Assembly: GCF_037893015.1 (NCBI RefSeq)
Contig: NC_133660.1
Coordinates: 280,303,067-280,367,066, forward strand
Direction of reading: 5' to 3'
Source of the DNA: Macrotis lagotis
Lineage: Eukaryota; Chordata; Mammalia; Peramelemorphia; Peramelidae
DNA: 64,000 bases
A model generated the notes under the pieces. The model was not told where the DNA came from and ran no database searches. It worked only from the letters and a program-made list of their open reading frames with translations. Positions 1 to 10,424 of this stretch are shown here, piece after piece; positions within the stretch are counted from its first letter, which is position 1; every line of letters begins with the position of its first letter. The translations under genes and the position numbers were made by a program.

Positions 1-262
1 GTTGGGTTACACACATTAGTGAACTACATGTGTAGGGGAAGATTATGCCAGTGTATTCACAAGGGAAGCCTCACTTACAATAAGATCCAATGAATGTTTG
101 GGGAATACATGAATGAACAAACTATCCCTGAGACTCGGTTTTACCATCTAAAGAATGGAACTGTGTGTAAGAGTGATATATAAAGGGCTTTTTGTAACTA
201 AAATAACTCCTCTACCTTTGTGACTGACTCAGGGTAATATATTTCACCTTCTGGGACCTCAT
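1..262. other. unique sequence, no gene seen
   Basis: Low-complexity-free sequence with no exon-like frame. Around 128-230 it weakly resembles the 3' half of a MIR element (a stretch reading like 'cctgagactcggttttacc'). Nothing else is recognisable. Confidence 0.4.
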
Positions 263-345
263 TGCCTCATATCACAGAATTTGAACATTGAAAGGGAGCT
301 CAGCAGCCAGCTGGTCTACCTCATACCAAGAGGAATGAGTATAGC
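262..345 (-). mobile_element. short L3/CR1 LINE 3'-end fragment, antisense
   Basis: The pattern 'cacagaatttgaacattgaa' followed by a 'ggtctacctcataccaag' segment resembles the antisense 3' end of L3/CR1 (normally ...agagctgagagggacctcagaggtcctctagtcc...). It is short and diverged, so a MIR-type origin is also possible. Confidence 0.35.
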
Positions 346-1317
346 AATGTGAGAGAGGGGATCAAGCACCATCACTCCCATCCCATCAGCTCTGGACGGT
401 AACCCATGCCTCTATTGCAAAAGCACATTGAGGAGAGATTCCTGGATTGGGAGCCCAAAGGCATTCACCCCATCTCACTGAGACAAAATGCAAATTCCAA
501 TAGGGCTCTACTGTTCATCATAGGACTGGTTTGAGAAGAAAGGAAGCAAATTCCTAGAACAACACCCTAGCAAACAACACCCAGACTCTTCTTAAAGAAA
601 TGCAGTGAGGAGAAGCCCACTTGTGAGAAGGTAGACCTGTTTGGGACCTGGCACCCAGAGCTCCCAAGATAGCCCCAAGATCCACCCTAAGGGCCGATAC
701 TTTCACTTCTTTCTTCCCAAAACAGTCATTTCCTATTTTCCTCAGCTTGGACCACCATTGGGCCATCCACAGTGAGGAGTCCCTCCAGTCACTGGCCTTC
801 AGCAAGCAGGCATCGGATGCCTCTGCCTCTCCATATCTAGTGGCCTTTTACCCATATGGCAAAATGAATCACTTGCACAACCAGCAAGGAGGAGAGCCCC
901 CAAGCTGTTTGCACCCCTTTATGAGCATTCGGGAAATACCTCACCCAGAGGACTGGGGCGGGGTCAGTGGAGACAGCCAAAAGTCATAGAGTCTCAGAGC
1001 ATCTCTGGAAACAGCAGAGACAGTCCAGATGTTCCACCCTGACCCAGTGCCCAAAGGTTTCCAACAGCTGGAGATCATCATTCCCCAATATGTAAAATGA
1101 GCAGGTTGTACCAGATGCCTTCGAAGATCTGCTCCAACCGAAGATAGGAAGCACAATCAGGACAAGTGGGGGGGAAGATGACCTCAACTAATGAGTATTA
1201 TCCCTGTTATTAATTGTTAGCGCTGAGAACACTTTTTAGATTGAACTCTGGTTTTCTCTGCAGAAAATGAACAGAATAAATCACAGAGAAGATGAAATTA
1301 AATCACAAAAAGTCAAA
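346..1317. other. mostly unique DNA
   Basis: Contains no supported gene. The piece 985-1165 resembles a degenerate MIR-type element (catagagtctcagagc at the left, a 'tgtaaaatgagcaggttg' motif on the right). 600-980 is unique and moderately GC-rich. Confidence 0.4.
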
Positions 1318-1570
1318 GGTGGGAGGGCCATAGAACAAGGAATGCCAAAGGTAGGAGGTTCCTTAAAACAGGGAATACCAGAGGTGGAAGGGCCTTAGAA
1401 CAGAGAATACCAAAGGTGGGAGGATCTTAGAACAAGGAATGTTGATGTGCAAAGGTCTTAGAAAAGGAAGGGAATGTCAGGAATGGGAGAGGTCTTAGAA
1501 AAGGGAACACCAGAGCTCAGAGGGCCTTAGAACAGATCCGATAATGTCAAAGCTAGGAAGGACCCTGGGA
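1318..1570. repeat. degenerate ~32-bp tandem repeat, about 7 units
   Basis: Units of the form 'ggtgggagggccttagaac' + 'agggaatacca' recur. The cttagaa core sits near 1329, 1362, 1394, 1426, 1457, 1494 and 1526, a spacing of 31-37 bp. Units differ at many positions, so the array is old. The same unit type occurs at 31.7 kb and, more decayed, at 36.9 kb and 7.84 kb. Confidence 0.75.
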
Positions 1571-2079
1571 CCTGGAACTATTCTGTTCACTAGCACAACC
1601 TGCTTATCCTTCCTATCAGAAGGTTGGTGGGAGAATGGGTCTGATGTTAGCTCTGGGTCACCTGCTAGAAAAAGATCCAGAGGCAGCATTGCCCAGAGCC
1701 TAGGGGGATAGATCCAGCAGCCTGGAAAAGGTGGGGTGAGGAGGGGTTGCTTGCTGAGGTGCTGTGGGCCTGGAGGCTGGACACAGGACCCAGGGAGATT
1801 TGGTTCTCTTTTGCTGAAGCAGGCCCCCAGAAGGCAAGGAAAGCAGGCTTGGGATGTTGGTGGCATCCCCCTACCCATCCCTTTGTCAAGACTCTGGGCC
1901 AGCAGCCAGGCCCAAGCAAGCCACTCAGACCCTTTGCTTTCCGGCCCACGTGTCCAGTCAGTCCTGGGTCATAACTCACGCAGGTCCCGCGACACTGCCG
2001 AGGCCAGACATACCCACATGAGCAGCCCGTCAACTGGGAGAAAGGGAGTCAGAGGGGCTCAAGGGGGGCCACTTCGGGG
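1571..2079. other. unique GC-rich DNA, no gene seen
   Basis: Overlapping frames on both strands reach 120-140 codons but none shows domain-like composition, splice-site context or family resemblance. They appear to be GC-rich chance frames. Confidence 0.4.
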
Positions 2080-2240
2080 ACGGGCCCCGGGAAACCGATC
2101 AATCAGAGGTTTGTCCAAGACAGGGTCACAACAGTCACAACAAGTCGCCGGCAGCTAGCAGAATCCATCCGGCACAGGAGAAATACAACTTTGCTTTCTA
2201 TTAATAAACCCAAGCAGCATTTCCACTTTGGGGGCATGGG
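2080..2240. other. possible conserved non-coding element
   Basis: Unique sequence with clustered developmental-type motifs: 'ccgatcaatcagag' and 'ctattaataaacccaagc' (homeobox/FOX-like AATAAAC). No repeat similarity is visible. The claim of conservation is inference only. Confidence 0.35.
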
Positions 2241-2795
2241 GGGGGTGAGTGTGTATGGGGTCAGTCCAGCCTCCTGGATGCTTGACCTCCCCTCAAGGAA
2301 CCAGGACGAGCTCCCTGATCTCCTTCAGAGATGCCACAAGGGAAAGGCCCAATGCAGGACCCCCCCCCAGAAGCCCCCCGGGTGGGCATGAGAGCATCGG
2401 ATGAGGGGACCCCCAATCCAACCCCTCACAGCCCAGCCAGGCTGGGCCTGGGAGCCCAGCCCAGGGCCTGGGCTCTCCCTCCCAACAGCAGACACTTGTG
2501 TATCCCTCGACAGACACGTTTGGCTTAAAAAGGAAATACTCCATTTCATGACTTAACGGTTTTTATTTTTAGAAGCCAGGGGTGAGTCATGCGCTGGGGA
2601 GCCACAATGGAGGTTTCTGTGGATGGGCCCAACACGCTGGCTCCGGCCTGTTGGCCCAGCTCTGAGTAGGGTGAGGCTGGGGGACCAGAAGAGGGGAGAG
2701 GGACGGGGCGCCTCTCCAACACCCACCAAAGCTCAGCAGCCATCTCCAAGCCTTTCTGTGACTGCTCCTGGAAGGGAGCCCCCTGCCCCTCAGAC

Positions 2796-2798
<3 letters not shown>
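2241..2798. other. unique DNA between island and CA repeat
   Basis: GC-rich, no recognised repeat or exon. Short homopolymer runs (ccccccccc at about 2361) are present. Confidence 0.4.

Positions 2799-2880
<82 letters not shown>
2799..2880. repeat. (CA)41 microsatellite, uninterrupted
   Basis: Eighty-two bases of perfect CA dinucleotide, the longest pure simple repeat in the window. Pure arrays of this length usually vary between individuals. Cys-Val and Thr-His frames through it are artefacts. Confidence 0.97.
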
Positions 2881-2885
<5 letters not shown>

Positions 2886-2979
2886 TCTCCCCCAGAGAAG
2901 GAGACTCAATCTCCGGCTAGCTGGGCCAGCCTTGGGATTGAAACACTGAACCTTCTTCAGAAGAGGAGACTAGGACAAA

Positions 2980-3130
2980 CTATGTCATTTCCTAGCCCTC
3001 TGGAGAATAATGACATATTGAAGGCAGCTCAGTTTTTCCAGCCCTGACCCCTACCCCCACCCCCTCCACCAGGCTGCCAGGCTCTGGCCAGCTTCAGCTG
3101 CCGGGAGACAGGGGCCCTGGCTTCAGCCTT
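2980..3130. other. possible conserved non-coding element
   Basis: Unique AT-balanced patch around 'aactatgtcatttcctagcc' and 'gagaataatgacatattgaa', not resembling any repeat. Includes an ETS-like tttcct core. Conservation not tested. Confidence 0.3.
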
Positions 3131-3579
3131 CCTTATTAAACCTCCACTAAGTCTCTCTAAAGGGGAAGGGGAAGAGGCGCCTCCTTGGACTGAGACTTAG
3201 GAACCCTCAGGGACAGAGCCCAAAGGGAATGTTGCCATTCCCCAGGGATTTCTAGGCCAGGGAGATTTCATTGACCTTGGATTCATGGGATTCTTACCAT
3301 GGGATCCTGTCTCCCATGGCTTAGGAGGGTCCCTGGGAAAGAGTTATATTTTCCAAATATCCCAGTGTATGGAATGCAGGCATGGGTTAGAACAGAAGGG
3401 TGCAAAGTCATGTCTACACTGGCTTTCTAAGCTACAAGAGGGCAGGGTTCAACCATTCTGGCAACAACTGGGAATGCTACCCGAAAAGGTACAAGACTGT
3501 ACCTATCTATCCTCTGATGGAGTGATGCCACCAGCTTCCCAAATTCCTGGACTTGGAAAACAAAAAGCCTAAAGTCCAA
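3131..3579. other. unique DNA, no gene seen
   Basis: No repeat signature or convincing exon; frames of 70-95 codons exist on both strands without recognisable composition. Confidence 0.4.
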
Positions 3580-3760
3580 TCCCTTCCCAATCCTCACAAG
3601 GTGCATTACCCTGTACAAGTCACTATACCCTTTTAAACCCAAATTTCCTCATTCCTAGCTCACAAGACTATGGGGAACCCCAAACCAGATAATGTTTACA
3701 GAATGCTTTCCAAACATTAAAGCCATATTGAAATATCAGTTGCTAATATTTCAGCTTTGA
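3580..3760 (+). mobile_element. MIR-type SINE fragment
   Basis: Sense-orientation MIR pattern: 'gtacaagtcactataccc', then 'aaatttcctcattcctagc', then an AT-rich tail with the usual spacing. Strongly diverged. Confidence 0.5.
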
Positions 3761-4354
3761 AATGAAAAAAAAAACAACTCTGCTGTCTTAAACTCAACCA
3801 TAAACATGAGTTTTCTCCTGGACGTAGGACTTTCCAGAGGTTCCTGTGGGCTCTCCCAAGAAATCTGGAAGGTCTTGTCACACTGGAAAGACTTTGGATA
3901 CAGGCCCAAGTGACTTCTGGTCAAACACCATCCTCAGTCAATGGACAGCTCCATCACCAAAACACCAGCTACCTGGAGCAGAATCGTCCTTGGCCACAGC
4001 TCTTCATGGCATCTGGTCCCAAGTGGATGGAGCGCCAACATGAGTGCAAGTTTAGATCCTTGAAAACTGAAGGATGTTGGGACAAGTGAATAGGGAAGTT
4101 CAGAGATGTGTCTCCATAGGGGACAGTGGATCACTCAGGCAGATTTCTTAACGTTGTGATCCCTTGAAGGATATGTGACTTCACTGAGAAAGAAAATGAC
4201 CTGCTGGTTGAGGCAAATCCCTCTCAAGTGAACATTTCCTTTAGCCAGTCACACTTTTATATACAATTTTCTTTTCCAGTCATGTCTCCCCTACCCACAC
4301 CATTATTCATTTCCCTTTTATAAATCCAAATAGGATATAGAAATGGAAGGAAGA
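3761..4354. other. unique DNA, no gene seen
   Basis: No recognised repeat. Contains a short poly-A (about 3763-3773) and ordinary mixed sequence. Confidence 0.4.
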
Positions 4355-4545
4355 ATTGTTAATAAGGTGCCATGAGCCAGGCACTATTCTAAACACTTTT
4401 ATAAATATCACACTTGATCCTCACAAGGTGAGGTGGGTGCTATTATGATTTCCATTTTACAGTTGAAACATGAAGACAGGCAGAGGTTAAGTGACTTGAC
4501 CAGAGTCACACAGTTATTCAGTGTCCAAGATCAAATAAAGAGCAT
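4355..4545 (-). mobile_element. MIR SINE, nearly full length, antisense
   Basis: Reads as the reverse complement of MIR: 'ccaggcactattctaaacac', 'gatcctcacaaggtgagg', 'tccattttacagttgaaac', 'ggttaagtgacttgaccag' and 'gtcacacagttattcagt' occur in the expected order. Confidence 0.75.
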
Positions 4546-4829
4546 CAAAATGTTAAATGGAACATTTCATCGAACTGCATGCTACTGAGTATCTATAAGC
4601 CGAGTCCTTGAGTTCTTCCATGGTCAATATGTCCACCCCACAATGCATCATTATAGCCAGGAGTGACCCTCAGCAGCAGTACTAGCAGATTGGACCAAGT
4701 TGGCAAGGTGAATAAGGAGCCTTCGACAGTCCTCTCAGATCTCACCACTCCTTTCCTCTGTCATCCAGTGGAACTGGAATCTTGGCCCTTCCTCAAACAA
4801 AATACAGCTGTTGGTTCTAGCCATTTGCC

Positions 4830-5070
4830 CTGACTCCCTTTTCATTTCCACCTCATGCCTTTTCCGGGAAGCCCTCCTCAATCCATCTTAATTCTAGTTC
4901 TTTCTCTGTGGTTGATCAACACTTTAGCCTGTACACAGGTAGCTCTTTGTATCATCATTTGAATATTGTCTCTTCCATTAGATGGTAAGCTCCTTGAGGG
5001 CAGGGGCTATGTATCTACAGTGCTGAGCACACATGGTGAGCATTTAATGAATGTTCATTGCCTAACCTAC
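4830..5070 (+). mobile_element. L2 LINE 3' end
   Basis: Ends with the typical L2 3' sequence: 'gatggtaagctccttgaggg', 'caggggctatgtatct', 'tgctgagcacacatggtg', 'agcatttaatgaatgttc'. Upstream 'tccgggaagccctcctcaa' fits the preceding L2 segment. Confidence 0.75.
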
Positions 5071-5477
5071 AGATTGCCTGTGGTCTGAGGACCAGCCCAG
5101 CTAAGTAGAGAGAAGCTTATTGCCAGATGATTAGCCACTAGAAGACAGATTTTGAAAGTCCTGAAGCAAGTCTTAGGGGTAGCTATCTGTTTTGTGAAGG
5201 ATAGGCAAGGGGAACATAACCTTCCTCATCTTGCTGCTTTAAACCCTGGTCAGGATGTTTTATGTGCCTTTCCCAAGGGAGAGATATATTATTCTACCTC
5301 CTTCCATGGGTCAATAATGGTAAAATGAAGGATGGGTAATGATCCTGTGAAGGGCAAGAAGCCCTTCCAGGTTCCCTCAAAACCCATGATATAGGGAAGT
5401 ATCTACTCTTCTGTTGCATTCTCTTTATTCTTGTGACAAATGAAGCATTCTACTTTTGACCTACACTATTGCTTTTA
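5071..5477. other. unique DNA, no gene seen
   Basis: No repeat signature and no exon-like frame. Confidence 0.4.
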
Positions 5478-5561
5478 CTGCCTCAGTTTCCTCATCAATA
5501 AAATGATGGGGTTTGACTCAATGATCTCTGGGGTCCTCAGATATAGGATCTATGTAGGATA
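5478..5561 (+). mobile_element. MIR-type SINE 3' half
   Basis: 'ctgcctcagtttcctcatca' and 'aatgatggggtttgactcaa' followed by 'tgatctctggggtcctcag' is the standard 3' half of the marsupial MIR-like element, running into a tagged tail shared with the 8.36-kb locus. Confidence 0.6.
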
Positions 5562-5705
5562 TAGGATCCTATAGTCCTATGAAAGTAGAACTGCTGTCTC
5601 CCCTCTCCTCCCTCCCTGTCCTCCCTATGCTAGCTGCCCTTCCTTCCCTCCCTTTGCTACCTATCCTCCCTGCCCTCCCTGCCTTACCTCCCCTGATTCT
5701 CTCTG
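5562..5705. repeat. dispersed duplicate A: MIR tail plus pyrimidine block
   Basis: 'taggatcctatagtcctatg' then 'aaagtagaactgctgtctcc' is almost identical to 8357-8405, and the pyrimidine-rich sequence beyond also aligns with small gaps. The two copies lie 2.8 kb apart in the same orientation. Confidence 0.7.
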
Positions 5706-5764
5706 TCTTCCTCCTCTGAAACTCTTCCCAGGTAGAGCAAACTTCTCCCCTAGCTATGAGACTA

Positions 5765-6050
5765 TGCGTCTTAAAAAAAAAAAAATTAAATAAAAATAGT
5801 CTGCTTTGATCTGCATTCAGATCCCATAGTTTTTCTCTGGATGTGGAGGACATTTTCCATCACAGGTCTTTTAGAATTGTCCTTAATCACCATAATATTG
5901 AGTAGAGTTAAACCCATTGTAGTTGATCACCAGCGCTGACTGTGTACAGTGTTTTCTTGGTTGTGTTCACTTCCCTCGGTATCCATTGATCTAAGTCTTT
6001 CCCAACTTTTCTGAAATCTGTCTGCTATAAGACTATATTCCTACATCAGT
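5765..6050. mobile_element. L1 LINE 3'-region fragment (marsupial type)
   Basis: Recognised by ordered phrases typical of marsupial L1 3' sequence: 'ggacattttccatcacaggt', 'cttttagaattgtcctt', 'gttgatcaccagcgctg', 'tgtgtacagtgttttcttgg', 'aagtctttcccaacttttct', 'gaaatctgtctgct'. No open frame remains. Orientation relative to the L1 coding strand was not determined. Confidence 0.7.
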
Positions 6051-6284
6051 TCAGGGAACATGGAATCATGTCTAATCTAGGGGAACAGAGAAGAACAGTA
6101 GAACTTCATCAGAGCCGTCCGTGGACCAGTGGTCCCCAAGGAGACCAGAAGAGCACCCTCCCCCAAACTTGCTTCTCCTTCTGGAAATGGAAACTAAGGT
6201 CTCTCCCAAGAAAGAAGCAGCTCTGAGAAGATGCTTTTCACTCCTGATTCAGAAGCCATGATTCCCTATCTCTGGTCAAAATCC

Positions 6285-6455
<171 letters not shown>

Positions 6456-6514
6456 GGAAGAAGAGGAAGAGGGAGAAAATCATAGGGGATGGAGCTTAGG
6501 TTGAGAACTGAGGT

Positions 6515-6680
6515 AGTGTAGGAACAAGCACACCAACCTGCCCATCAAAAGACCAAGTTACAAGCCAGTGTGGTCTTGGGCAAGTCCCTTCCCCTCTGGG
6601 CCTTTGCTTCACCCTCTCTAGGACAAGGGGCTTGTACTAGATGGTTGATAGGGGCCTTTTCAGAGACCAGGTTCCCTAAG
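6515..6680 (+). mobile_element. MIR SINE fragment
   Basis: 'gtggtcttgggcaagtccct', 'ctctgggcctttgcttcacc', and the 'gtactagatggttgatag' tail are in MIR order. Confidence 0.6.
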
Positions 6681-6924
6681 GTCTGTGTGCCAGGGCAGTC
6701 CTGCCAACTGCCCGGGTCATGCTATATTCCTATCTGACCTTGCCACTCACTCACTAGCCAGGGTGGAAGAAGCCTGAAGCTGACAGTTTGGGGCCATGGA
6801 ACAAGGCCCCATGGACTATTCATTAAGAATTACCAACTCTTGGGACTTGACAATGACAGCATAGTCAGGAGGCTTTTGTGGGATGGGGGGACCCCTCTGT
6901 AGATTTGGGTTTGCTCCAGACTCA

Positions 6925-7312
6925 GACTGGCCTCTCTCTGTCTCTCCCTTTCTTTCTCTGTCTTTCTGTCTGTCTCTATGTCTCTCTCTCTCTCTGACAC
7001 TATCTCTGTTTCTCTGTGTGTGTGTCTCTCAATCTCTCTCTGTCTCCCTCAGTCTCTCTGTCTCTGTCACTTTGTCTCTGTATGTGTCTCTCACAATCTC
7101 TTACATTCTTGCTCAGTCTCTCTGTCTCTGTGTATCTCACAGTCTCTTACAATTTCCCTGAGACTCTCTCTTTATGTCTCTCACAATCTCTCCTACAGTC
7201 TTCCCTGTCTCTCCATGTCTCTGTCTGTGTGTGTGTGTGTGTCTCAGTCTCTCCCCCACAGTCTCCCTCAGTCTCTCCACAGTCTCCTTCACTCTCTCTC
7301 TGGGTCTCCTTC
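6925..7312. repeat. TC-rich imperfect simple repeat
   Basis: About 390 bases of (TCTCTG)n/(TCTC)n with a short (GT)n at about 7226-7242. Encodes Ser/Leu/Cys-rich frames in several registers that are not genes. Confidence 0.9.
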
Positions 7313-7460
7313 CCTCTTTTCTGCGGTGCTGACGTAATGCCCAAGCCTCTGGGGCGGCAGCAGCTGCTGGGCAGAGGCGGGCACCTCCTCACGCGGGCCT
7401 GTCCAGCCCGGGCAGACAGACAATCGCAGCCTTTCTTCCCCCAATTAGCCAGTCCTTGAA
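7313..7460. other. possible conserved non-coding element
   Basis: GC-rich unique patch with a CRE/C-EBP-like 'tgacgtaatg', the E-box-like 'cagcagctgctg' and 'cccaattagccag' (homeobox TAATT). Abruptly different from the TC repeat to its left. Confidence 0.4.
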
Positions 7461-7839
7461 GAGTGGAGGGCGGCGCTGTCCAGCGGCCTCAGGAGGCACC
7501 AGGCCTGGAGCTGGAATGGGGGGAGGAGAGGAGGCCAGGGAAGGGGAAAAGATGAAAAGGGGAAGGAGGCGGGGAGGGTGGGACACAAGAGAAAACAGAA
7601 TCAGAGCCGGGGGGCTGGCAGGGCCACCCCCAGGTCAGGACTCCATTAGTCTGTGGACAGATGCAAATGGCACCTTGAGCCTGGCTCAGGAAAGGGCCAC
7701 ACAGACGGGGCTGCTGGGGGCTTGGGGGGGTAACAGGGCTGCTTCAATGGGTTGGACTAGGGGAGGAAAGGGGGCTAGGGACACCCCCTCCCACCCCTTG
7801 CACCCCCAAAGCTCCCCATCTTCCCCCCAAAATTTTGTC
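7461..7839. other. GC-rich unique DNA
   Basis: Purine-rich on the + strand; no repeat family or exon recognised. Confidence 0.4.
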
Positions 7840-8010
7840 ATGAGAACCCAATGTCAGAACTGAGTCTAGAAAATGGAATGACATTAGAACTGAGAATGTC
7901 AGACCTTCCTAAGGAAAGACCTTAGAGACTAATTCTACCCCCTCATTTCCTAGATGAGAAAAAAAAAAAAAAACCAAGGCCCAGAGGTTCTTGTTCAAGT
8001 CCTCCAGCAA
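7840..8010 (-). mobile_element. MIR-type SINE antisense plus decayed 32-bp units
   Basis: 'aatgtcagaactgagtctag' and 'aatgtcagaccttcctaagg' are decayed copies of the dispersed aatgtcaga...ccttaga unit; then 'ccctcatttcctagatgag', a 14-base A run and 'ccaaggcccagaggttc' match the antisense MIR-like element. Confidence 0.55.
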
Positions 8011-8134
8011 GTCCATGGCAAAGCTAGGAAAAGACAAGGGATGGATGACCTCAGAGGTCTCCCCCACCCCACCCTGGGCAGCTGCCTTCTCTGGTTGCCC
8101 TCCCCCCATTGCATGGGCTTCAGTGTTCCTGGGA

Positions 8135-8215
8135 TCTCATAAGGAGAAGAGTGACTTGCCCAGGATCACAGGGAGTGAAAAGTCAAGTTCCTGCCTCCAG
8201 ATCTAAGACTTTCCC
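8135..8215 (-). mobile_element. MIR fragment, antisense
   Basis: 'gtgacttgcccaggatcaca' and 'tcaagttcctgcctcc' follow the antisense MIR order. Confidence 0.5.
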
Positions 8216-8244
8216 CTGCCCCAAATCTCCCCAAGGTCCAGTCC

Positions 8245-8356
8245 TGCATGAACCTAGGTTGGAATCCTGGTTCCACCACTCATTTGATTTCTCATTTACC
8301 CAATGAGGGGTTGGCCTAGTCCAGATCCAGAGCTTTGGCCTCAATAGCTCTAGACA
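8245..8356 (+). mobile_element. MIR-type SINE
   Basis: 'aatcctggttccaccactca', 'tttctcatttacccaatgag' and 'ggttggcctagtccagat' are in sense order, ending in the tail that leads into dispersed duplicate B. Confidence 0.6.
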
Positions 8357-8465
8357 TAGGATCCTACAGTCCTATGAAATTAGAACTGCTGTCTCCCCCT
8401 CTCCCTGTCTTCCCTACCCTACCTGCCCTTCCTTTCCTGCCCTACCTGCCCTAATTGCCCTAACT
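8357..8465. repeat. dispersed duplicate B: MIR tail plus pyrimidine block
   Basis: Partner of 5562-5705. The first 48 bases differ at only a few positions; the pyrimidine part aligns with short gaps. Runs directly into (CT)n. Confidence 0.7.
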
Positions 8466-8467
8466 GC

Positions 8468-8470
<3 letters not shown>

Positions 8471-8520
<50 letters not shown>
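8471..8520. repeat. (CT)25 microsatellite, uninterrupted
   Basis: Fifty bases of perfect CT. Confidence 0.97.
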
Positions 8521-8523
<3 letters not shown>

Positions 8524-8930
8524 GGAGTATTACTTGTGATAGGGAGACCTTTACCGCAGTCAGCTGGGCATCCCCTTCCACCTGCTTCCAGAAGGGGGCT
8601 CCATCCCTGGTGCCCCAGCAAGAGTTGTCATCCTCCCTGCCATCCTCAGCACCTTTGGGCAGACAAAGGAGGCAGCTGGTTGAGGCTGGCTCCCTGGCCC
8701 TGGCTCCTGCCTGTGCCTTTTGTACTTTCTGGATGTAAATCAGAGCCCCCCTGAGTAATCAACCCTCAACTAACTACTAAGTAAACAATTTTTTAGCAAG
8801 TGTTGTGGTTTTTCTATTTTTAATTGGTCCATGATTAATCAGTAAGCCCTTCATTTCACTGGAGGGCATCCATGAAGTCTCCACTTCAATATTAGGCCTC
8901 CAGAGTCACATTTGAATGCTGCTTGTTCAG
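8521..8930. other. strong candidate enhancer / conserved non-coding element
   Basis: Unique AT-leaning sequence, best between 8700 and 8900. Visible motif cluster within 62 bp: forkhead gtaaaca (8781-8787), RUNX tgtggttt (8804-8811), a MEF2 consensus ctatttttaa (8814-8823), homeobox taattgg (8821-8827) and the perfect palindrome tgattaatca (8832-8841). No transposon similarity seen. Motifs are directly visible; enhancer function is inferred. Confidence 0.5.
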
Positions 8931-9115
8931 TGTAGGGGAAGTCAGAGCCCTAACTTCAAATTCCAACCCCAGCCCTCCCCACCTGCAGCAGTGTGGGTTG
9001 GCCCCATTCCCTCCCTGAGCCTCAGTTTCTCCCTTTGTCAAATGAAAGGGTGGAACTACATGATCTCTAAGGTTCTTTGGAGATCCAACTCTTCAATCTC
9101 CGGATCCTCTGATCT
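8931..9115 (+). mobile_element. MIR SINE
   Basis: 'ctgagcctcagtttctccct', 'gtcaaatgaaagggtggaac', 'catgatctctaaggttcttt' in order; first of two adjacent sense copies. Confidence 0.65.
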
Positions 9116-9290
9116 GGGTGTAATTCCCAATCCAGCTACTTACTTACCTCCCTGGGATTGGCTAAGTCTCTTCCTTCTCTGGGGAAAGAAGTTGGACTTC
9201 AGTTTCCCTGTCTGTAAAATGAAAAGGATGGCTCTGCAACCTCGAAGATCCCATCCAAACCTGAATCCTCTGATGTTTAGATTTAAGACA
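9116..9290 (+). mobile_element. MIR SINE, second of a tandem pair
   Basis: 'ggctaagtctcttccttctc', 'cagtttccctgtctgtaaaa' and 'ggatggctctgcaacctcg' follow directly after the preceding MIR. Confidence 0.55.
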
Positions 9291-9639
9291 AAGTAAATTC
9301 TAACAAGTCCCAGGGGACAGGATTTCTATTTGTGGTTCTGAAAATAATGCTCTTAGTCATCCTCATATTCTTGTGGTGATTCCTAAGCATAGTACCCTAG
9401 GTTTCTGCCTACGGCTCCCTAGCCCTAGGAGGGACTCCAGTGAATGGCCAAGAATGCCATAAATGTCTCCTTTGAAAAGCAAAGAGTGAAGTGGACTCCC
9501 TGGAGCACCTACTGAGTTTCCCACTGGAGTCGGTCATGGAAAATGAGGTAACAGCTGATATTCCCATATAGGAAAAGAGCCATTCCAGAGAGGAATCTGG
9601 GGAAGAGAGCTGAACCTGGAGAAAAAAAGACCTGACTTT
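9291..9639. other. unique DNA, no gene seen
   Basis: No recognised repeat; minus-strand frames of 78-80 codons here have no recognisable features. Confidence 0.4.
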
Positions 9640-9730
9640 CCTGCATTGCAATACAAGCTGGGCAAATCAGTTATTTCACCATGGCTCAGTTTCTCCAACT
9701 GCAAACTAGGGATGGATTGAAACACAGAAA
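9640..9730 (+). mobile_element. MIR fragment
   Basis: 'tacaagctgggcaaatcagt', 'ccatggctcagtttctccaa' are in sense MIR order. Confidence 0.5.
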
Positions 9731-9849
9731 GGGACACCAGAATGGGATATCCAACTTCTTCCTTTTCCAAATCTCTCTCTGTTCTCTCACCTCTCCCTAG
9801 TACTTCTCATCCAAAAGAAAGAAAATCTTCACCAGGACATTCCTCCAAC

Positions 9850-10085
9850 AGGTCAGACTCACCCAAATTGAATTCCTCTCCCTACCCAACCCTCAACCTG
9901 TCCATACTGCAAAATCCCCTATTTCTGACAATGGCCCAATCACTCTCCAGGTTTTTCAAGCTCATGGAGTCCTCTTTGACTCCTCTTCTCTCCTCTCACC
10001 ACTCCATAGCCAATAAAGCTCCAAATGCAGACATGTCTAAGCCCACTATCTCTCTCACGCTGACCCTGTCCTCCCCACTCCCCCT
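9850..10085 (+). mobile_element. L2 LINE fragment (upstream of the 3' end)
   Basis: 'ttcaagctcatggagtcctc', 'tttgactcctcttctctcct', 'ccatagccaataaagctcca' match the L2 segment normally reading '...gtcatcctcgactcctccct...ccaatcagttgccaaatc'. Diverged. Confidence 0.55.
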
Positions 10086-10139
10086 GCAGTGTTCTTAGTT
10101 CTGAAGACCCTCAGGATTGGATATAGAGCTAAAATGTCC

Positions 10140-10320
10140 AAGTTTCATCCCACATACTTGGCTGGATGGCTGGATGTGAATCACCTCATACTTCTAACTC
10201 TTTGCTGTTTTATCTGTAAAATAGAAACAGTAACATGCCCAGCTTCCTTGGGGTGTTGGGAGGATCAAATGGGATCATGTATGCCAACCTGTAAGTCCTA
10301 AAGAACGTATTACTAGTCCC
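10140..10320 (+). mobile_element. MIR SINE fragment
   Basis: 'tgttttatctgtaaaatag', 'ttggggtgttgggaggatca' and 'atgtatgccaacctg' match the 3' MIR half. Confidence 0.6.
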
Positions 10321-10345
10321 ATTGATCATCTACCCAACTACCCAC

Positions 10346-10365
10346 AGAGGGACTCAGAGAGAGAC

Positions 10366-10423
<58 letters not shown>

Positions 10424-10424
10424 C
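10346..10424. repeat. (GA)n microsatellite
   Basis: Imperfect gagaca start followed by a pure GA run (10377-10413) and a single gc interruption. Confidence 0.95.
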
